A stretch of DNA of 64,000 nucleotides from JAEUHM01 sp964538625 (GCA_964538625.1 CAZIGH010000004.1:1-64000), one strand, 5' to 3'; positions 49,235-58,280 are shown, numbered from the stretch's first letter. Notes: generated by a model from the sequence alone, not told the origin. A program made the numbers and translations.

Positions 49235-50293
49235 ATGAAACCCAAGTCCGCCTCCCGCGCTGCCATCCGCCCAAAGTCGGCCACGCTTGGGGTGACGCGC
49301 CCGATGATCTGGAGGATGGATCACATTCACCGAAGAATCCTGGAGGGCGGATATCCGAACTGCTCGGTACTGGCGCAGGAGATGGAGGTCACTGCGAAGA
49401 CGGTGCAGCGAGACATCACCTTCATGCAAACTCAGCGGAATATGCCGATTGAGTATGATCCGGTGAAGCACGGGTACTACTACGCGGAGCCCGTGAGTCA
49501 GTTTCCCCAGTTGAAGATCACTCGCGGCGAACTGGTGGCACTCTTTGTGGCCAAGCAGGCGCTGCCGCTGCTCAGGGGCGGTTCACTCCATAAGCTCGTC
49601 GCAGAGAGTTTTGCGAAGATAGCCGAAGCCTGCCCGGAAGAGGTGACACTGGACTGGGAGGAGCTCAGCGATGCGTTTTCAGTCTCTGCCTCGGGAGAGG
49701 TGGCTGCGGATGCGGTGCTCTTTGGTCACTTGGTGGATGCCGTGCTGCAAAGGCGGGAAATCACCTTTGATTACCGTGCCCTCAATGGACGCTTGTCGAA
49801 AGATCGAAGGGTGAGGCCATACCATGTGGGCAGGCTGAACCAAGGCTGGTATGTGGTGGGGCTGGATGCAGGAAGTGATGAGTTGAGAACCTTTGCACTG
49901 CCGCGGATGTCAGGACTTGTGCTGACAAGCGTAAAGTTCAAGCGTCCGGAAGACTTCAACATCCATGAGCAGCTCGCCGGGGGCTTCGGCGTGTGGAGCT
50001 ATGGGAGGGATGCACACGTTTTCGACGTGAAACTGCGCTTTGCGGGCTGGGCGGCTCGGGTGGTAAGCGAGCGCCGCTGGCACCACACACAACAGATTGC
50101 AGCGAATGAAGATGGTTCGGTTACCTTCTCAGCCCGCCTGTCGGGGTTGGAGGAGATCACCCGTTGGGTGCTGGGTTTCGGCAGCCAAGCGGAGGTGCTG
50201 GCACCCGCCGCACTGAAGCAACGCGTGCATGAAGAGGTGTTGGCCATCTGCCGCCGATTGAACGATAGCCAGGGAAGCACGAGTGGCGATTGA
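49235..50293 (+). CDS. WYL-domain transcriptional regulator
   Basis: 352 aa from ATG 49235; the frame is open back to 49100, but the added residues look non-coding and begin just after tRNA-Glu. An N-terminal HTH (HRRILEGGYPNCSVLAQEME then VTAKTVQRDI) occupies residues about 30-70. The WYL domain (about 190-290: RREITFDYRALNGRLSKDRR, RPYHVGRLNQGWYVVGLD) and its C-terminal extension follow. Such proteins sense nucleic-acid-like or nucleotide ligands and often regulate stress or defence genes. No operon partner is present: tRNA genes flank it on both sides. Confidence 0.88.
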   Translation: MKPKSASRAAIRPKSATLGVTRPMIWRMDHIHRRILEGGYPNCSVLAQEMEVTAKTVQRDITFMQTQRNMPIEYDPVKHGYYYAEPVSQFPQLKITRGELVALFVAKQALPLLRGGSLHKLVAESFAKIAEACPEEVTLDWEELSDAFSVSASGEVAADAVLFGHLVDAVLQRREITFDYRALNGRLSKDRRVRPYHVGRLNQGWYVVGLDAGSDELRTFALPRMSGLVLTSVKFKRPEDFNIHEQLAGGFGVWSYGRDAHVFDVKLRFAGWAARVVSERRWHHTQQIAANEDGSVTFSARLSGLEEITRWVLGFGSQAEVLAPAALKQRVHEEVLAICRRLNDSQGSTSGD

Positions 50294-50319
50294 CAGCAGA
50301 CGCGGTGCGGAGATAGATT
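50290..50319 (+). promoter_or_regulatory. Promoter of tRNA-Ala
   Basis: A perfect -35 TTGACA at 50290-50295 and TAGATT at 50314-50319 are separated by 18 bp, ending 20 bp before the tRNA. The -35 overlaps the stop of the WYL gene. Confidence 0.55.
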
Positions 50320-50339
50320 GCCGCCGCGCTAGGTGCGAT

Positions 50340-50415
50340 GGGGTTATAGCTCAGTTGGTAGAGCGTCTCGTTCGCAATGAGAAGGTCAGGGGTTCGAATC
50401 CCCTTAGCTCCACCA
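50340..50415 (+). tRNA. tRNA-Ala (anticodon CGC)
   Basis: 76 nt with encoded CCA. Acceptor GGGGTTA pairs with TAGCTCC (two wobbles); the anticodon loop TTCGCAA contains CGC; the T arm is GGGGTTCGAATCCCC. Confidence 0.93.
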
Positions 50416-50433
50416 GCGTCGGCGGTGGGCGTT

Positions 50434-51417
50434 TCAGCGCTGAAGCCACCGTATGGCGGGGCCGGGGTGGTCGGTGAAAAGACCGTCGGCTTTGGCTTGG
50501 TTTAGCAAGAGGTCCAGACCGTCTTCAAAGGACTTGAAGGTCTTCGGCAGGTCATCCTTGCGCAGTGTGTAGGGATGCACCTTGAGTCCGTGCTGATGAG
50601 CCAGCGCTATGAGATCGGTCAGTGCGCGGTCTGCGGGTGTTTGGCCTTTGACGATGCTGCCTAAATCCGGGCCAATACCATCCACTACCCGCGCCGCTTC
50701 CGCCATGCCGGCGGCGGTGCGGAAGCGTGCATACGGAGTTCCATCTTTTCCTATTGCGCCGCCGCCCAGCAGGAGCAGGAGTTTTCCCTCCCACTCCAGT
50801 TCGTTGCGAATGCGCTGTACTTCGTCCCACTCGAAGCACTGAAGCCAACAGGGGTCGGATTTGGTCCTGTAGCCGTGCCGATGCAGCACTGCGAGCACGA
50901 TGGCGCTGATGTCGCGGCCTTGCTCTCGATGCCATTTGGGCTGTTTGACTTCAGGGTAGATGCCCGCCCGGCGTCCAGTGCTGACGTTGAGACCTTCAAT
51001 CAACTCCAGCTCCTCCTCCAGCGTGACGATACTGAATCGGGATTTCCACAGGGGAAACCTCTTCGGGTAAACCGGCTTGCCCGTTTTGTAGTCGAACCGT
51101 TCGGTGAGTCTGAGCATTCGAAGCTCGGCAAGGGTGAAGTCCAAGGCGTAGTACCTGCCGTCTTCGCGGTGTCGCCCCGGGAAAACCTTCGCCACGTCTG
51201 AGACGGTATCCACGTGGATGTCATGCAGTACCACGGGAATGTCATCTTTGGTCAGCACTACATCCTGCTCAAGGTAGTGGGCACCCTGTGCATGAGCGGC
51301 GGCTTTGGCCGCAAGGGTGTGTTCCGGAAGTTCTCCGCTGGCTCCGCGGTGAGCGATGACTACGGGTTCGGCATAGAGGCTGGCGGTGAGAAGAGTGAAG
51401 ACGACAGGCGCTTTCAT
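50434..51417 (-). CDS. glpQ: Exported glycerophosphodiester phosphodiesterase (GlpQ type)
   Basis: 327 aa from ATG 51417, with a signal peptide 1-17. AHRGASGELPEHTLAAKAAA holds His23-Arg24 and acidic metal ligands; YLEQDVVLTKDDIPVVLHD supplies Glu50, Asp52 and catalytic His65; IYPEVKQPKWH and the C-terminal GLFTDHPGPAIRWL complete the TIM-barrel signature. It cleaves deacylated phospholipids to glycerol-3-phosphate and alcohol in the periplasm. It resembles the long GlpQ group, not the short cytosolic UgpQ. Single gene, facing the tRNA-Ala end. Confidence 0.92.
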   Translation of the reverse strand: MKAPVVFTLLTASLYAEPVVIAHRGASGELPEHTLAAKAAAHAQGAHYLEQDVVLTKDDIPVVLHDIHVDTVSDVAKVFPGRHREDGRYYALDFTLAELRMLRLTERFDYKTGKPVYPKRFPLWKSRFSIVTLEEELELIEGLNVSTGRRAGIYPEVKQPKWHREQGRDISAIVLAVLHRHGYRTKSDPCWLQCFEWDEVQRIRNELEWEGKLLLLLGGGAIGKDGTPYARFRTAAGMAEAARVVDGIGPDLGSIVKGQTPADRALTDLIALAHQHGLKVHPYTLRKDDLPKTFKSFEDGLDLLLNQAKADGLFTDHPGPAIRWLQR

Positions 51418-51507
51418 GACCCTCACGTTGTGCCGGAGACTCGATGGTGCAAACTTGAACTGGTGATGTCGTACTGCATGGAAGAAGCCTGTGGTTCGTT
51501 CCCGTCA

Positions 51508-52482
51508 TCATATCCTCGTGCCCATGAGCACTTTCATGACGTCATCCATGGTGACCCAGCCGATGATGAAACCAGAAGAGTTGTCCACAAGCGAGGCTAT
51601 TTCCGCCTTCTCAAGGAAGAGGGTGAGCAGTTGGGTGAGGGAGCTTTTGTCACTGATGTGGAGCACAGGACGGATGAGCTGATGCCAGTCAGCACCATCG
51701 GGGTCGGCCAAGTGCTGCACAAAGAGCTCCCGCACGCGGATGTAGCCGGTGATGTGCTCCAGGGTGCCGTCGGCGCTGACCGGGTAGCTGCGGTGGAGCT
51801 TCGGGCCGAGGTGTTCCACGTTTTCCTTTAGCGATTTACGCTGGTCAAACACCTTCATGCCGTCCCGTGGTACCATAGCGGACTTAATGCGCCGTGCGCT
51901 GAGGGTAGCGGCGTGGATCATGATGATCTCCTCCCGGTTGTGCAGGAGCTGCTCCGCGCGGGCGGACTGGACGAGGGTGATGATGTCCATGATCTGGTCA
52001 CTCGGTGACTCGCGCTGTGCACCCGACTTGAGGACCTTGCTCAATCTCTCAATGAGGGAGATGACAGGCTCACAGACTGTGACCGCCGCTCCCAGTGGCG
52101 TGATGAGATGCGGCGCAAAACGCCCTGCGTGATGCACACCCAGAATCTTCGGAGCGAGTTCGCCGGCAAAGAGTACTGCCACGCACATGACGGCGGAGAA
52201 GAGCCAGAGCCATTCCGCACCTGCGGTCTGTGCGAAGATAGCCCCCGCCAGGGTGGCAAGTCCAGTGTTTGCAAGAGTGTTGATGATGAGAATGGCCGTG
52301 ACTGGGCGCTCGATGTGGTTTTTCATCTGAAGCCACCTTGCGGCGGCACTCCGTGCTCCCTGCTGTTTCTCCTGAACCTTGAGCTGGAGAGGGTTCAGGC
52401 TCAGCAGCACGGCCTCCGTGAGCGAACAGATAAACGACATGGCGAGCACGGTCAGACAGGTGAGAAGAAGGATGGAGAGCAT
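51508..52482 (-). CDS. CNNM/TlyC-type membrane protein (DUF21 plus CBS domains)
   Basis: 324 aa. Residues 1-170 are a DUF21/CNNM transmembrane domain (LLLTCLTVLAMSFICSLTEA, LIINTLANTGLATLAGAIFA, FSAVMCVAVLFAGELAPKIL). Residues about 195-320 are a CBS pair (SAMVPRDGMKVFDQRKSLKE, GFIIGWVTMDDVMKVLMG). The C-terminal CorC/HlyC transporter-associated domain is absent: the protein ends right after the CBS domain. The family is implicated in magnesium or cobalt transport. No partner gene. Confidence 0.87.
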   Translation of the reverse strand: MLSILLLTCLTVLAMSFICSLTEAVLLSLNPLQLKVQEKQQGARSAAARWLQMKNHIERPVTAILIINTLANTGLATLAGAIFAQTAGAEWLWLFSAVMCVAVLFAGELAPKILGVHHAGRFAPHLITPLGAAVTVCEPVISLIERLSKVLKSGAQRESPSDQIMDIITLVQSARAEQLLHNREEIIMIHAATLSARRIKSAMVPRDGMKVFDQRKSLKENVEHLGPKLHRSYPVSADGTLEHITGYIRVRELFVQHLADPDGADWHQLIRPVLHISDKSSLTQLLTLFLEKAEIASLVDNSSGFIIGWVTMDDVMKVLMGTRI

Positions 52483-52530
52483 TGACAGTTGTCCTGCCTA
52501 CATGCAGTACCAATGCCAGAACCAGCCGGA

Positions 52531-52570
52531 CTGCACGGCTAGGCACGGCTAGGCACGGCTAGGCACGGCT
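52531..52570. repeat. 10-bp tandem repeat, four units
   Basis: AGGCACGGCT occurs three times in a row at 52541-52570, after an imperfect copy CTGCACGGCT at 52531-52540. It fills the gap between the M14-type gene and the CNNM-type gene. It is a simple slippage-prone repeat; no function is apparent. Confidence 0.85.
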
Positions 52571-52578
52571 TTGGTGGG

Positions 52579-53292
52579 CTAGAGATTCGCCGCGTAGGCT
52601 TGTAGCTCCCGGTATTCAGAGAGGATGCGCTTCACCGCGGCCACGCTGGCTTGGACTTGGAGGGACATGGGGGAGAGTGCCGGTGTTTCGAAGACAATCT
52701 CCAGCGCGCGCGGACGCTGCTCCGGTGGGGCGCTGAGAATGCCAAGGTAGCCCTCTTTGATGATTCCTTGAGAAGCGGGAAAACCATCGATGACGGGATG
52801 CGTGTTGCGTGGAAGATACGCAGCGGCAGCCTGAAGCGCCGGCTCCAGCAGATGCTCGCTGAGCAGGTCGCCGCTAACGAAACCGTAGCAGCCCTCCGAG
52901 GTATCGTCGGAGTGCAAGGCTATGATGCCATCATAACGCTCGTGCCGCAGCTGGGCTTCGAGATACACCACCTCGGGTTCCTGTGAGCCACACCAGAATT
53001 CCCGGTTCAAATCTAGACCGCTGTGGCTGTGCCGTGTCCCTAGGGCGCAGCCGGTGGGATTGCAGACAGGGTAGAAGTGCAGTTCGTAATCATGTAGAAG
53101 ATCTGGCTTGCCAGCCGCCCAGGAAATCAACTCTTGGGCGGCCAGCGTGCCCGCTTCCTCGTCGCCGTGGATGCCGGCGAAGATGCCGAACTTCATTCCC
53201 TGACCGGGCTTTAACGGCTTGCTGATGAGTTTGGAAAGGGGGGGCTGTGACACGAACGAAAGGGAAGGTGTGCAGGACCGGCCCTGATTCAA
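52579..53292 (-). CDS. M14-type metallohydrolase (succinylglutamate desuccinylase/aspartoacylase-like)
   Basis: 237 aa. GIHGDEEAG provides zinc ligands His42 and Glu45, NPTGCALGTRHSHSGLDLNR the substrate-binding Asn-Arg block, ALHSDD the third ligand His127, and IVFETP the probable general base Glu202. No signal peptide is evident. The start is uncertain: TTG 53292 is used; the first ATG in frame is Met33, just before the catalytic core. It lies 14 bp after the DUF1501 gene and may be the last gene of that unit. The substrate is likely an N-acyl amino acid or a peptide. Confidence 0.8.
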   Translation of the reverse strand: MNQGRSCTPSLSFVSQPPLSKLISKPLKPGQGMKFGIFAGIHGDEEAGTLAAQELISWAAGKPDLLHDYELHFYPVCNPTGCALGTRHSHSGLDLNREFWCGSQEPEVVYLEAQLRHERYDGIIALHSDDTSEGCYGFVSGDLLSEHLLEPALQAAAAYLPRNTHPVIDGFPASQGIIKEGYLGILSAPPEQRPRALEIVFETPALSPMSLQVQASVAAVKRILSEYRELQAYAANL

Positions 53293-53306
53293 GCCACATG
53301 GCGGAC

Positions 53307-54716
53307 TCAGGCCAGCAGGGGTGTCAGCACGTGACCATGGACATCCGTCAGACGGCGGCGTGCGCCGTTATGATACCAGGTGAGCCTTTCGTGGTCGAGG
53401 CCCAGTAGGTGAAGCACCGTGGCGTAGAAGTCATAGACGGTCGTCACGTCCACTTCACTGCGTCGGCCGAAGTCATCGGTAGCTCCGTGGCTGAGGCCGC
53501 CCTTTACCCCCGCGCCCATCATCCAGGTGGTGAAGGCGTCCGGATTGTGATCGCGTCCACTGGTTCCTTCCTGATGGGTGGGCATGCGACCAAACTCTGT
53601 GCACCAGATCACCAGCACGTCGTTTAACATACCGCGCTGCTTGAGGTCAGTGAGCAATGCGGCGGTGGGTTGATCAAAGATGGGGCAGTGTCGCTCGTAG
53701 TCGGCCTTCAGTGTTTTGTGTGCATCCCAGTTGAGGAGACCATCCACGGCGCTGGCGCGAGAGGCGCAGTAGAGACTCACGTAGCGCACGCCTTGCTCAA
53801 GGAAACGGCGCGCGAGAAGGCAGTTGCGTGCATAGGCCGCCTTGAGCTTATTGGCATCACCGGTGCCGTAGAGGCGGTGAATGTGCTCCGGCTCGTGGGT
53901 GAGGTCACTCACTTCCGGAGCGGTGAGCTGCATTTTTGCGGCCATTTCATACGCAGCCATGCGGGCGGTCAGCTCGCTTTGGCCGCTGCGTTGTTTGGCG
54001 TGCTCCATATTGATGTAGCTGAGAAACGCCTGCGTAGCTTGCTCCGCCTCAGTGCTAATGTGAGAGGGACGCGACAAGTTGCGTAGCGGCTGCTGCGCGG
54101 ACATGGTCACGGCCTGGTATTGTGCAGGAAGGAATCCGTTGCTCCAGTTCGCCTTGCCATTCGGCGGTTCTCCTCTGATGTCCTGTATGGCTACGTAGGT
54201 GGGCAGATTGTCATTGAGGCTGCCGAGTGCATAGCTGACCCAGGAGCCGGCGCTGGGGAAGCCCTCGCGGGTGAAGCAGCTGTTCATGTTGATGCAGCCG
54301 GGTCCGTGCGTGTTCGTACGGCTGGTCATGCTGTGAATGAACGCGATGTCGTCTGCGTGCCTGGACATGTGAGGCAGCATGGAGGACCACATTTTGCCGC
54401 ATTGTCCCGCTGGGGCGAACGGCCACGGTGACTTCATGAGGTTGCCGTTCTTGCCTTGGAATGAAACCTCTGCCTGTCCACCCGGGAGCGGTGTGCCGTG
54501 ATACTTGTCCAGCATGGGTTTGTGTTCCCAGAGATCTACGTGGGAGGCTCCGCCTGGGCAGAATATTTGGAGCACCTGCTTTGCCTTGGGTGCAAAGTGG
54601 GGGCGGCCCAGGCTTACAGACTCTGCCGTCAGAAGTCGGGAAAGCGCTATGCCGGTGAGGCCGGTGGTCATCTGCCCCAGGAACTGGCGACGGGAAAGGT
54701 CAAGAGCGGCGTTCAT
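53307..54716 (-). CDS. DUF1501 protein with twin-arginine signal
   Basis: 469 aa. SRRQFLGQMTTGLTGIAL is a twin-arginine export signal. The body has the DUF1501 hallmarks: QIFCPGGASHVDLWEHKPML, HGPGCINMNS, GWxxYALGSLNDNLPTYV-like stretch, YASLYCASRASAVDGLLNWD-like stretch, WCTEFGRMPTHQ and GRDHNPDAFTTWM. The fold is related to alkaline phosphatase/sulfatases; in PVC bacteria it is nearly always next to a DUF1553 protein, as here (4-bp ATGA overlap). The role is unknown, probably in exported polymer or sugar metabolism. Confidence 0.92.
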   Translation of the reverse strand: MNAALDLSRRQFLGQMTTGLTGIALSRLLTAESVSLGRPHFAPKAKQVLQIFCPGGASHVDLWEHKPMLDKYHGTPLPGGQAEVSFQGKNGNLMKSPWPFAPAGQCGKMWSSMLPHMSRHADDIAFIHSMTSRTNTHGPGCINMNSCFTREGFPSAGSWVSYALGSLNDNLPTYVAIQDIRGEPPNGKANWSNGFLPAQYQAVTMSAQQPLRNLSRPSHISTEAEQATQAFLSYINMEHAKQRSGQSELTARMAAYEMAAKMQLTAPEVSDLTHEPEHIHRLYGTGDANKLKAAYARNCLLARRFLEQGVRYVSLYCASRASAVDGLLNWDAHKTLKADYERHCPIFDQPTAALLTDLKQRGMLNDVLVIWCTEFGRMPTHQEGTSGRDHNPDAFTTWMMGAGVKGGLSHGATDDFGRRSEVDVTTVYDFYATVLHLLGLDHERLTWYHNGARRRLTDVHGHVLTPLLA

Positions 54717-57541
54717 TCGATGTAAAGAAGTTCGTTTGAGTTCAGCAGGGCGCGGGTGAATGCTTCCTTGCCGTGGCGCTGGATGAGCTGCTTCGCTGCC
54801 TGCTCCTCACCGGCTGTGGGAAGCCTCTGGAAGGCAAGCTGGTATGCGAGTTTCACCGGATTTGAATCCTGGAGGCGTTTTGCAAAGGCCTGCGCCATGT
54901 CCACGGTGAACTGATGATTCATCAAGGTGAGCGCCTGGAGCGGGGTGGTGGTGTTTGCTCGGACAGGAGCGGCGAAGGCGATGTCCGGAAGATCAAAGTC
55001 GCTCAGCAGGTCCACCACACTGGCCCGAGCGTTCTGGTGATAGACGGCGCGTCGGTAGGTCTCGGGCCCGTGCACATCCAGCGGGAAGTAGGTGCAGACG
55101 TTATTCTGGGTAAACTTGTAAAGCCGGAACCCAGGGCCGCCCATGGGTTCGAGCTTGAGCACGCCTGCCACGCTCAGTATCGTATCCCTCAGTTCTTCCG
55201 CACTGAGCCTGCGAGGCGGATAGCGCCAGAGCAGCCGTGAACCGGCGTCAGCTTTGAATCCATCTTCGCTACTGCTTGCAGATTGCTGGTAGGCACGGGA
55301 CAGCATGATTTCTCGATGTAGCGCTTTCAATCTCCAGCCGTTGGCCACCAGTTTTGCGGCCAGGTAGTCAAGCAGTTCGGGGTGAGAAGGCTTGCCCCCC
55401 AGGAAGCCGAAGTCACTCGGCGTGTCCACGATGCCTGTGCCAAAGTGGTGCTGCCAGACGCGGTTGGCCAGCACGCGAGGCGTTAAGGGATTGTCTGCGG
55501 AGACGATCCACTTGGCGAGTGCCAGCCTCCGTTCACCTTCAGGTGTGGATGGAGCGAGTTGATAGGGTTTGGTCACTGCATCCAGCAGGCTGAGGGACGC
55601 TGCCACCACTTCTTCACCGGGTTTCATTGGATCGCCGCCACGGTGAAGAAAGGTCTTGGCCTTGGGCTGTGCAAAGTGGCCGGCCCAGACTTGTGGGAGC
55701 TTTGGCACCCGGGCCAGCTCGGCTTCCACTTCGCGGAGTTTCGTTTCTAAAGTGGCGAGCTGGGCTTTCTCTTCTGGTGTCATCACGACGCCTCGCATTT
55801 TGGCTGCTCCATGAGCAGGCGACCAGGGTTCACGGCCTTCGTCAGTAGCTACCGTGATCCAGGCACTGCCGTTTTGGGAGACCTGCACTTCGTATTCCAC
55901 CGGGGTGGCCCCTCGCACCTTGCTCTCATCCGTGTCCCTGTCTCCGCGTGCGTTGACAAAGGTGATCCGCTCAATTTTCTCCGTCTTCGCAAAGGTGAGC
56001 GTGAGGACTGGTGGCTCGCCTATGAACCAGGCTTCTCCCGTGGCACCGTCGATGCAATACTGCGGACCATAGGCTTCAGGGAAGTCCTCAGCCGTGGCGG
56101 ACTTTGCTCCCTCAGCGGTGGTTCCGTTTGAAGCCAATGCCACATTCCTGCCGTCGGTGCTCCACACGCGGAACTCTGTGAGCTTACCGCCTGCTGCCCC
56201 CTGGCCCGGGGCGTTGCTGAAGCGGTGCATGATGAAACGCACCTGCTTCGCTTCTATTGGCTCAAAGGTTTCATCTGTCCCGAGGGGATCGACTTTCGAA
56301 CGTGTTGGCTTGAATGCGGCATGGGCTTGAGTAGCACGTTGGTCGATGACTCTGTTCAGCGCATTGCGCTCTCGGGTGAGGGCGGCTCGACGCTCTTCCA
56401 GAGGTTTCGTGGCAGCTTGGTAAGCCGCGTGCTGCTCAGGTGTGGCGAGCACGCGTCGTCCATGGGTGACGCCTTCAAACGCTGCTCGAATCCGGTAGTA
56501 GTCTTCTGCGGGAATGGGGTCAAACTTGTGGTTGTGACAGCGGGCACAGTTGATGGTCATCCCAAGAAATGCGCTACCGGTGGCGGTGATCATGTCATCC
56601 AGCGTCGCTGCGCGTATGTTCGCCTGCGCTGTGGGGTCCTGATTGCCCACATCATCATAGGGTCCGGCCACGAGGAAAGCGCTGCCTACCTCCACTTCGG
56701 GATTTCCCTTCCCAACGACATCTCCTGCGAGGTGCTCGATGATGAACTGGTCGAAGGGTTTATCCTCATTGATGGACCGGATGACGAAGTCCCGAAATGG
56801 CCAGAGGTCGTCGATGATGAAGTTGCGCTCAAAGCCGTTGGACTCACCAAAGCGAATGACATCCAGCCAGTGCCTGCCCCAGCGTTCTCCGTAACGTGGG
56901 GATGCAAGCAGGCGATCGATCAAGTCCCTGACAGCTCGGGTGTTGGTAGCGTGTTCCGCCACGAAGGCTTCCACTTCCTCCGGAGACGGTGGAAGTCCGT
57001 GCAGATCATACGTCATGCGCCGGATGAGAGTGCGTGGATCAGCAGGTGGGTTAAAGTCCAGTCCTTGGATCCTGAGCTTGGCTTGGATGAACTCGTCAAT
57101 GCTGGGTGCCGTGACAAGGTCCGTTCTGTTCGGTTGAAGGGACCACCAGGTTTTGTCTGCTCGCTTAGCTTCCAAAGGCACGCCTTCACGCGGGTCCGGT
57201 GCTCCCATGTTGATCCAGGTAGCAAAGTCCGATATGAGCGCGGCCGACAGCTTTGGCTTTTTCGGCGGCATTTCGAGGTCAGGCTCTAGGTGGCGGATGG
57301 TGCGCAGAAGCAGGCTCTGCTCCGCGTTGCCCGGAATGATGGCAGGCTGGCCGCTATCGCCGCCTTTTTGCCAGCCAGCCTTGGAGTCGAGGTAGAGATT
57401 TCCCCTCAGCTTTCTGGCTTCGGCGCTGTGGCACTCGTAACAATGTTCTATGAGTGCAGGGCGGATCTTTTGTTCAAAGAATGCCAAGTCTGCTCTGGCC
57501 AAGGCTGTGAGAGACAGCATGATGAAGAGAAGTGCCTTCAT
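54713..57541 (-). CDS. PVC cytochrome-type protein (PSCyt1-DUF1549-DUF1553) with discoidin-like insert
   Basis: 942 aa, signal peptide 1-17. A planctomycete-type cytochrome domain has CYECH at 34-38 (haem attachment). DUF1549 follows (about 145-350, RRMTYDLHGLPPSPEEVEAF, LLASPRYGERWGRHWLD) and DUF1553 at about 670-930 (NRVWQHHFGTGIVDTPSDFG, LDYLAAKLVANGWRLKALHR). Between them lies a galactose-binding/discoidin-like segment (FRVWSTDGRNVALASNG, ERITFVNARGD, VEYEVQVSQNGSAW), followed by a short coiled coil. It is probably exported with its DUF1501 partner. Its ATG overlaps the stop of the GntR gene by 4 bp. Confidence 0.92.
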   Translation of the reverse strand: MKALLFIMLSLTALARADLAFFEQKIRPALIEHCYECHSAEARKLRGNLYLDSKAGWQKGGDSGQPAIIPGNAEQSLLLRTIRHLEPDLEMPPKKPKLSAALISDFATWINMGAPDPREGVPLEAKRADKTWWSLQPNRTDLVTAPSIDEFIQAKLRIQGLDFNPPADPRTLIRRMTYDLHGLPPSPEEVEAFVAEHATNTRAVRDLIDRLLASPRYGERWGRHWLDVIRFGESNGFERNFIIDDLWPFRDFVIRSINEDKPFDQFIIEHLAGDVVGKGNPEVEVGSAFLVAGPYDDVGNQDPTAQANIRAATLDDMITATGSAFLGMTINCARCHNHKFDPIPAEDYYRIRAAFEGVTHGRRVLATPEQHAAYQAATKPLEERRAALTRERNALNRVIDQRATQAHAAFKPTRSKVDPLGTDETFEPIEAKQVRFIMHRFSNAPGQGAAGGKLTEFRVWSTDGRNVALASNGTTAEGAKSATAEDFPEAYGPQYCIDGATGEAWFIGEPPVLTLTFAKTEKIERITFVNARGDRDTDESKVRGATPVEYEVQVSQNGSAWITVATDEGREPWSPAHGAAKMRGVVMTPEEKAQLATLETKLREVEAELARVPKLPQVWAGHFAQPKAKTFLHRGGDPMKPGEEVVAASLSLLDAVTKPYQLAPSTPEGERRLALAKWIVSADNPLTPRVLANRVWQHHFGTGIVDTPSDFGFLGGKPSHPELLDYLAAKLVANGWRLKALHREIMLSRAYQQSASSSEDGFKADAGSRLLWRYPPRRLSAEELRDTILSVAGVLKLEPMGGPGFRLYKFTQNNVCTYFPLDVHGPETYRRAVYHQNARASVVDLLSDFDLPDIAFAAPVRANTTTPLQALTLMNHQFTVDMAQAFAKRLQDSNPVKLAYQLAFQRLPTAGEEQAAKQLIQRHGKEAFTRALLNSNELLYIE

Positions 57542-58254
57542 GCGCTTTTGGGACGTGAGGATTTCTTGGGTTCAAAGCCGTGGTCTGCCTTCGCGTTCAG
57601 CAGGTGCTGCTTCATTGCTTCTGCGGAAGCCTCTTCGTCCCGCGACTCAATGGCCGCCAGGATGCGCTCGTGATCCTCAAGAGCACGCGCTGAAGTGACC
57701 CGACGATAACCACGCAAAAGACTTGTCTGCATCAGCTCTGAGAGCGAGTGGATCAGGAGTGTGGAGATCTGGTTTCTGGAGGCGATGGCGATGCTGCGGT
57801 GAAACTCCATGTCCGCCGCTGCGCTGTCCTCAATGTCCGTTGCCGTCTGATGGCGGGAGAGGATGCGCCGGAGTTCTTGGATTTGGGCACCGCTGGCACG
57901 TGCTGCTGCGAGTCTTGCGTTCTCTGGCTCCAGGGCAAGCCGGACCTCAGTGAGCTGGCGGAGGCGCTCCTTGATGTCGGGAATCAACAGAGCGAGCGAG
58001 CTGTTGAGAGGTTTATGAAGTTTGTCCACCACGCGAGTGCCGACACCGTGCTGTACTTCGAGCAAGCCCTGCATTTCTAGGCGTTTGGTCGCCTCTCGGA
58101 CCACTGGTCTGCTGACACCCAGCTTCTCAGCCAGTTCGCGCTCAGGCGGTAGCCAGCCATCGCCGCGAGTTTGCTCGTTGCGGATGATGTCGGAGAGCCG
58201 GGCACACACACCTTCGACAAGAGAGGGCTGGCGTTCGAGTGTTGGAATGTTCAT
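57538..58254 (-). CDS. GntR/FadR-family (FCD) transcriptional regulator
   Basis: 238 aa. The winged helix (LPPERELAEKLGVSRPVVRE, TKRLEMQGLLEVQHG) occupies residues about 36-80. The FCD ligand domain follows (LTEVRLALEPENARLAA, DMEFHRSIAIASRNQ, HERILAAIESRDEEASAEAM, LLNAK); its His residues form the usual metal site. FCD regulators respond to small acids such as sugar acids or lactate. It is the first gene of a unit with the DUF1553 and DUF1501 genes (4-bp overlaps), so it likely controls them; an operator-like palindrome lies 10 bp before its start. Confidence 0.9.
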   Translation of the reverse strand: MNIPTLERQPSLVEGVCARLSDIIRNEQTRGDGWLPPERELAEKLGVSRPVVREATKRLEMQGLLEVQHGVGTRVVDKLHKPLNSSLALLIPDIKERLRQLTEVRLALEPENARLAAARASGAQIQELRRILSRHQTATDIEDSAAADMEFHRSIAIASRNQISTLLIHSLSELMQTSLLRGYRRVTSARALEDHERILAAIESRDEEASAEAMKQHLLNAKADHGFEPKKSSRPKSA

Positions 58255-58264
58255 GAAGTTGAGA

Positions 58265-58280
58265 GGTAAGAGGTCTTACC
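58265..58280 (-). promoter_or_regulatory. Probable operator of the GntR/FCD regulator
   Basis: GGTAAGA-GG-TCTTACC is a perfect 7+7 inverted repeat ending 11 bp before the regulator's ATG. It contains GGTCTTACC, matching the GGTnnnACC core bound by many FadR-subfamily proteins. Its position suggests repression of the regulator's own operon. Confidence 0.65.

Noticed and set aside
56225..57289. 354-codon plus-strand frame opposite the DUF1553 gene
   Set aside because: Antisense shadow; the minus-strand protein carries CxxCH, DUF1549 and DUF1553 motifs across the same bases.
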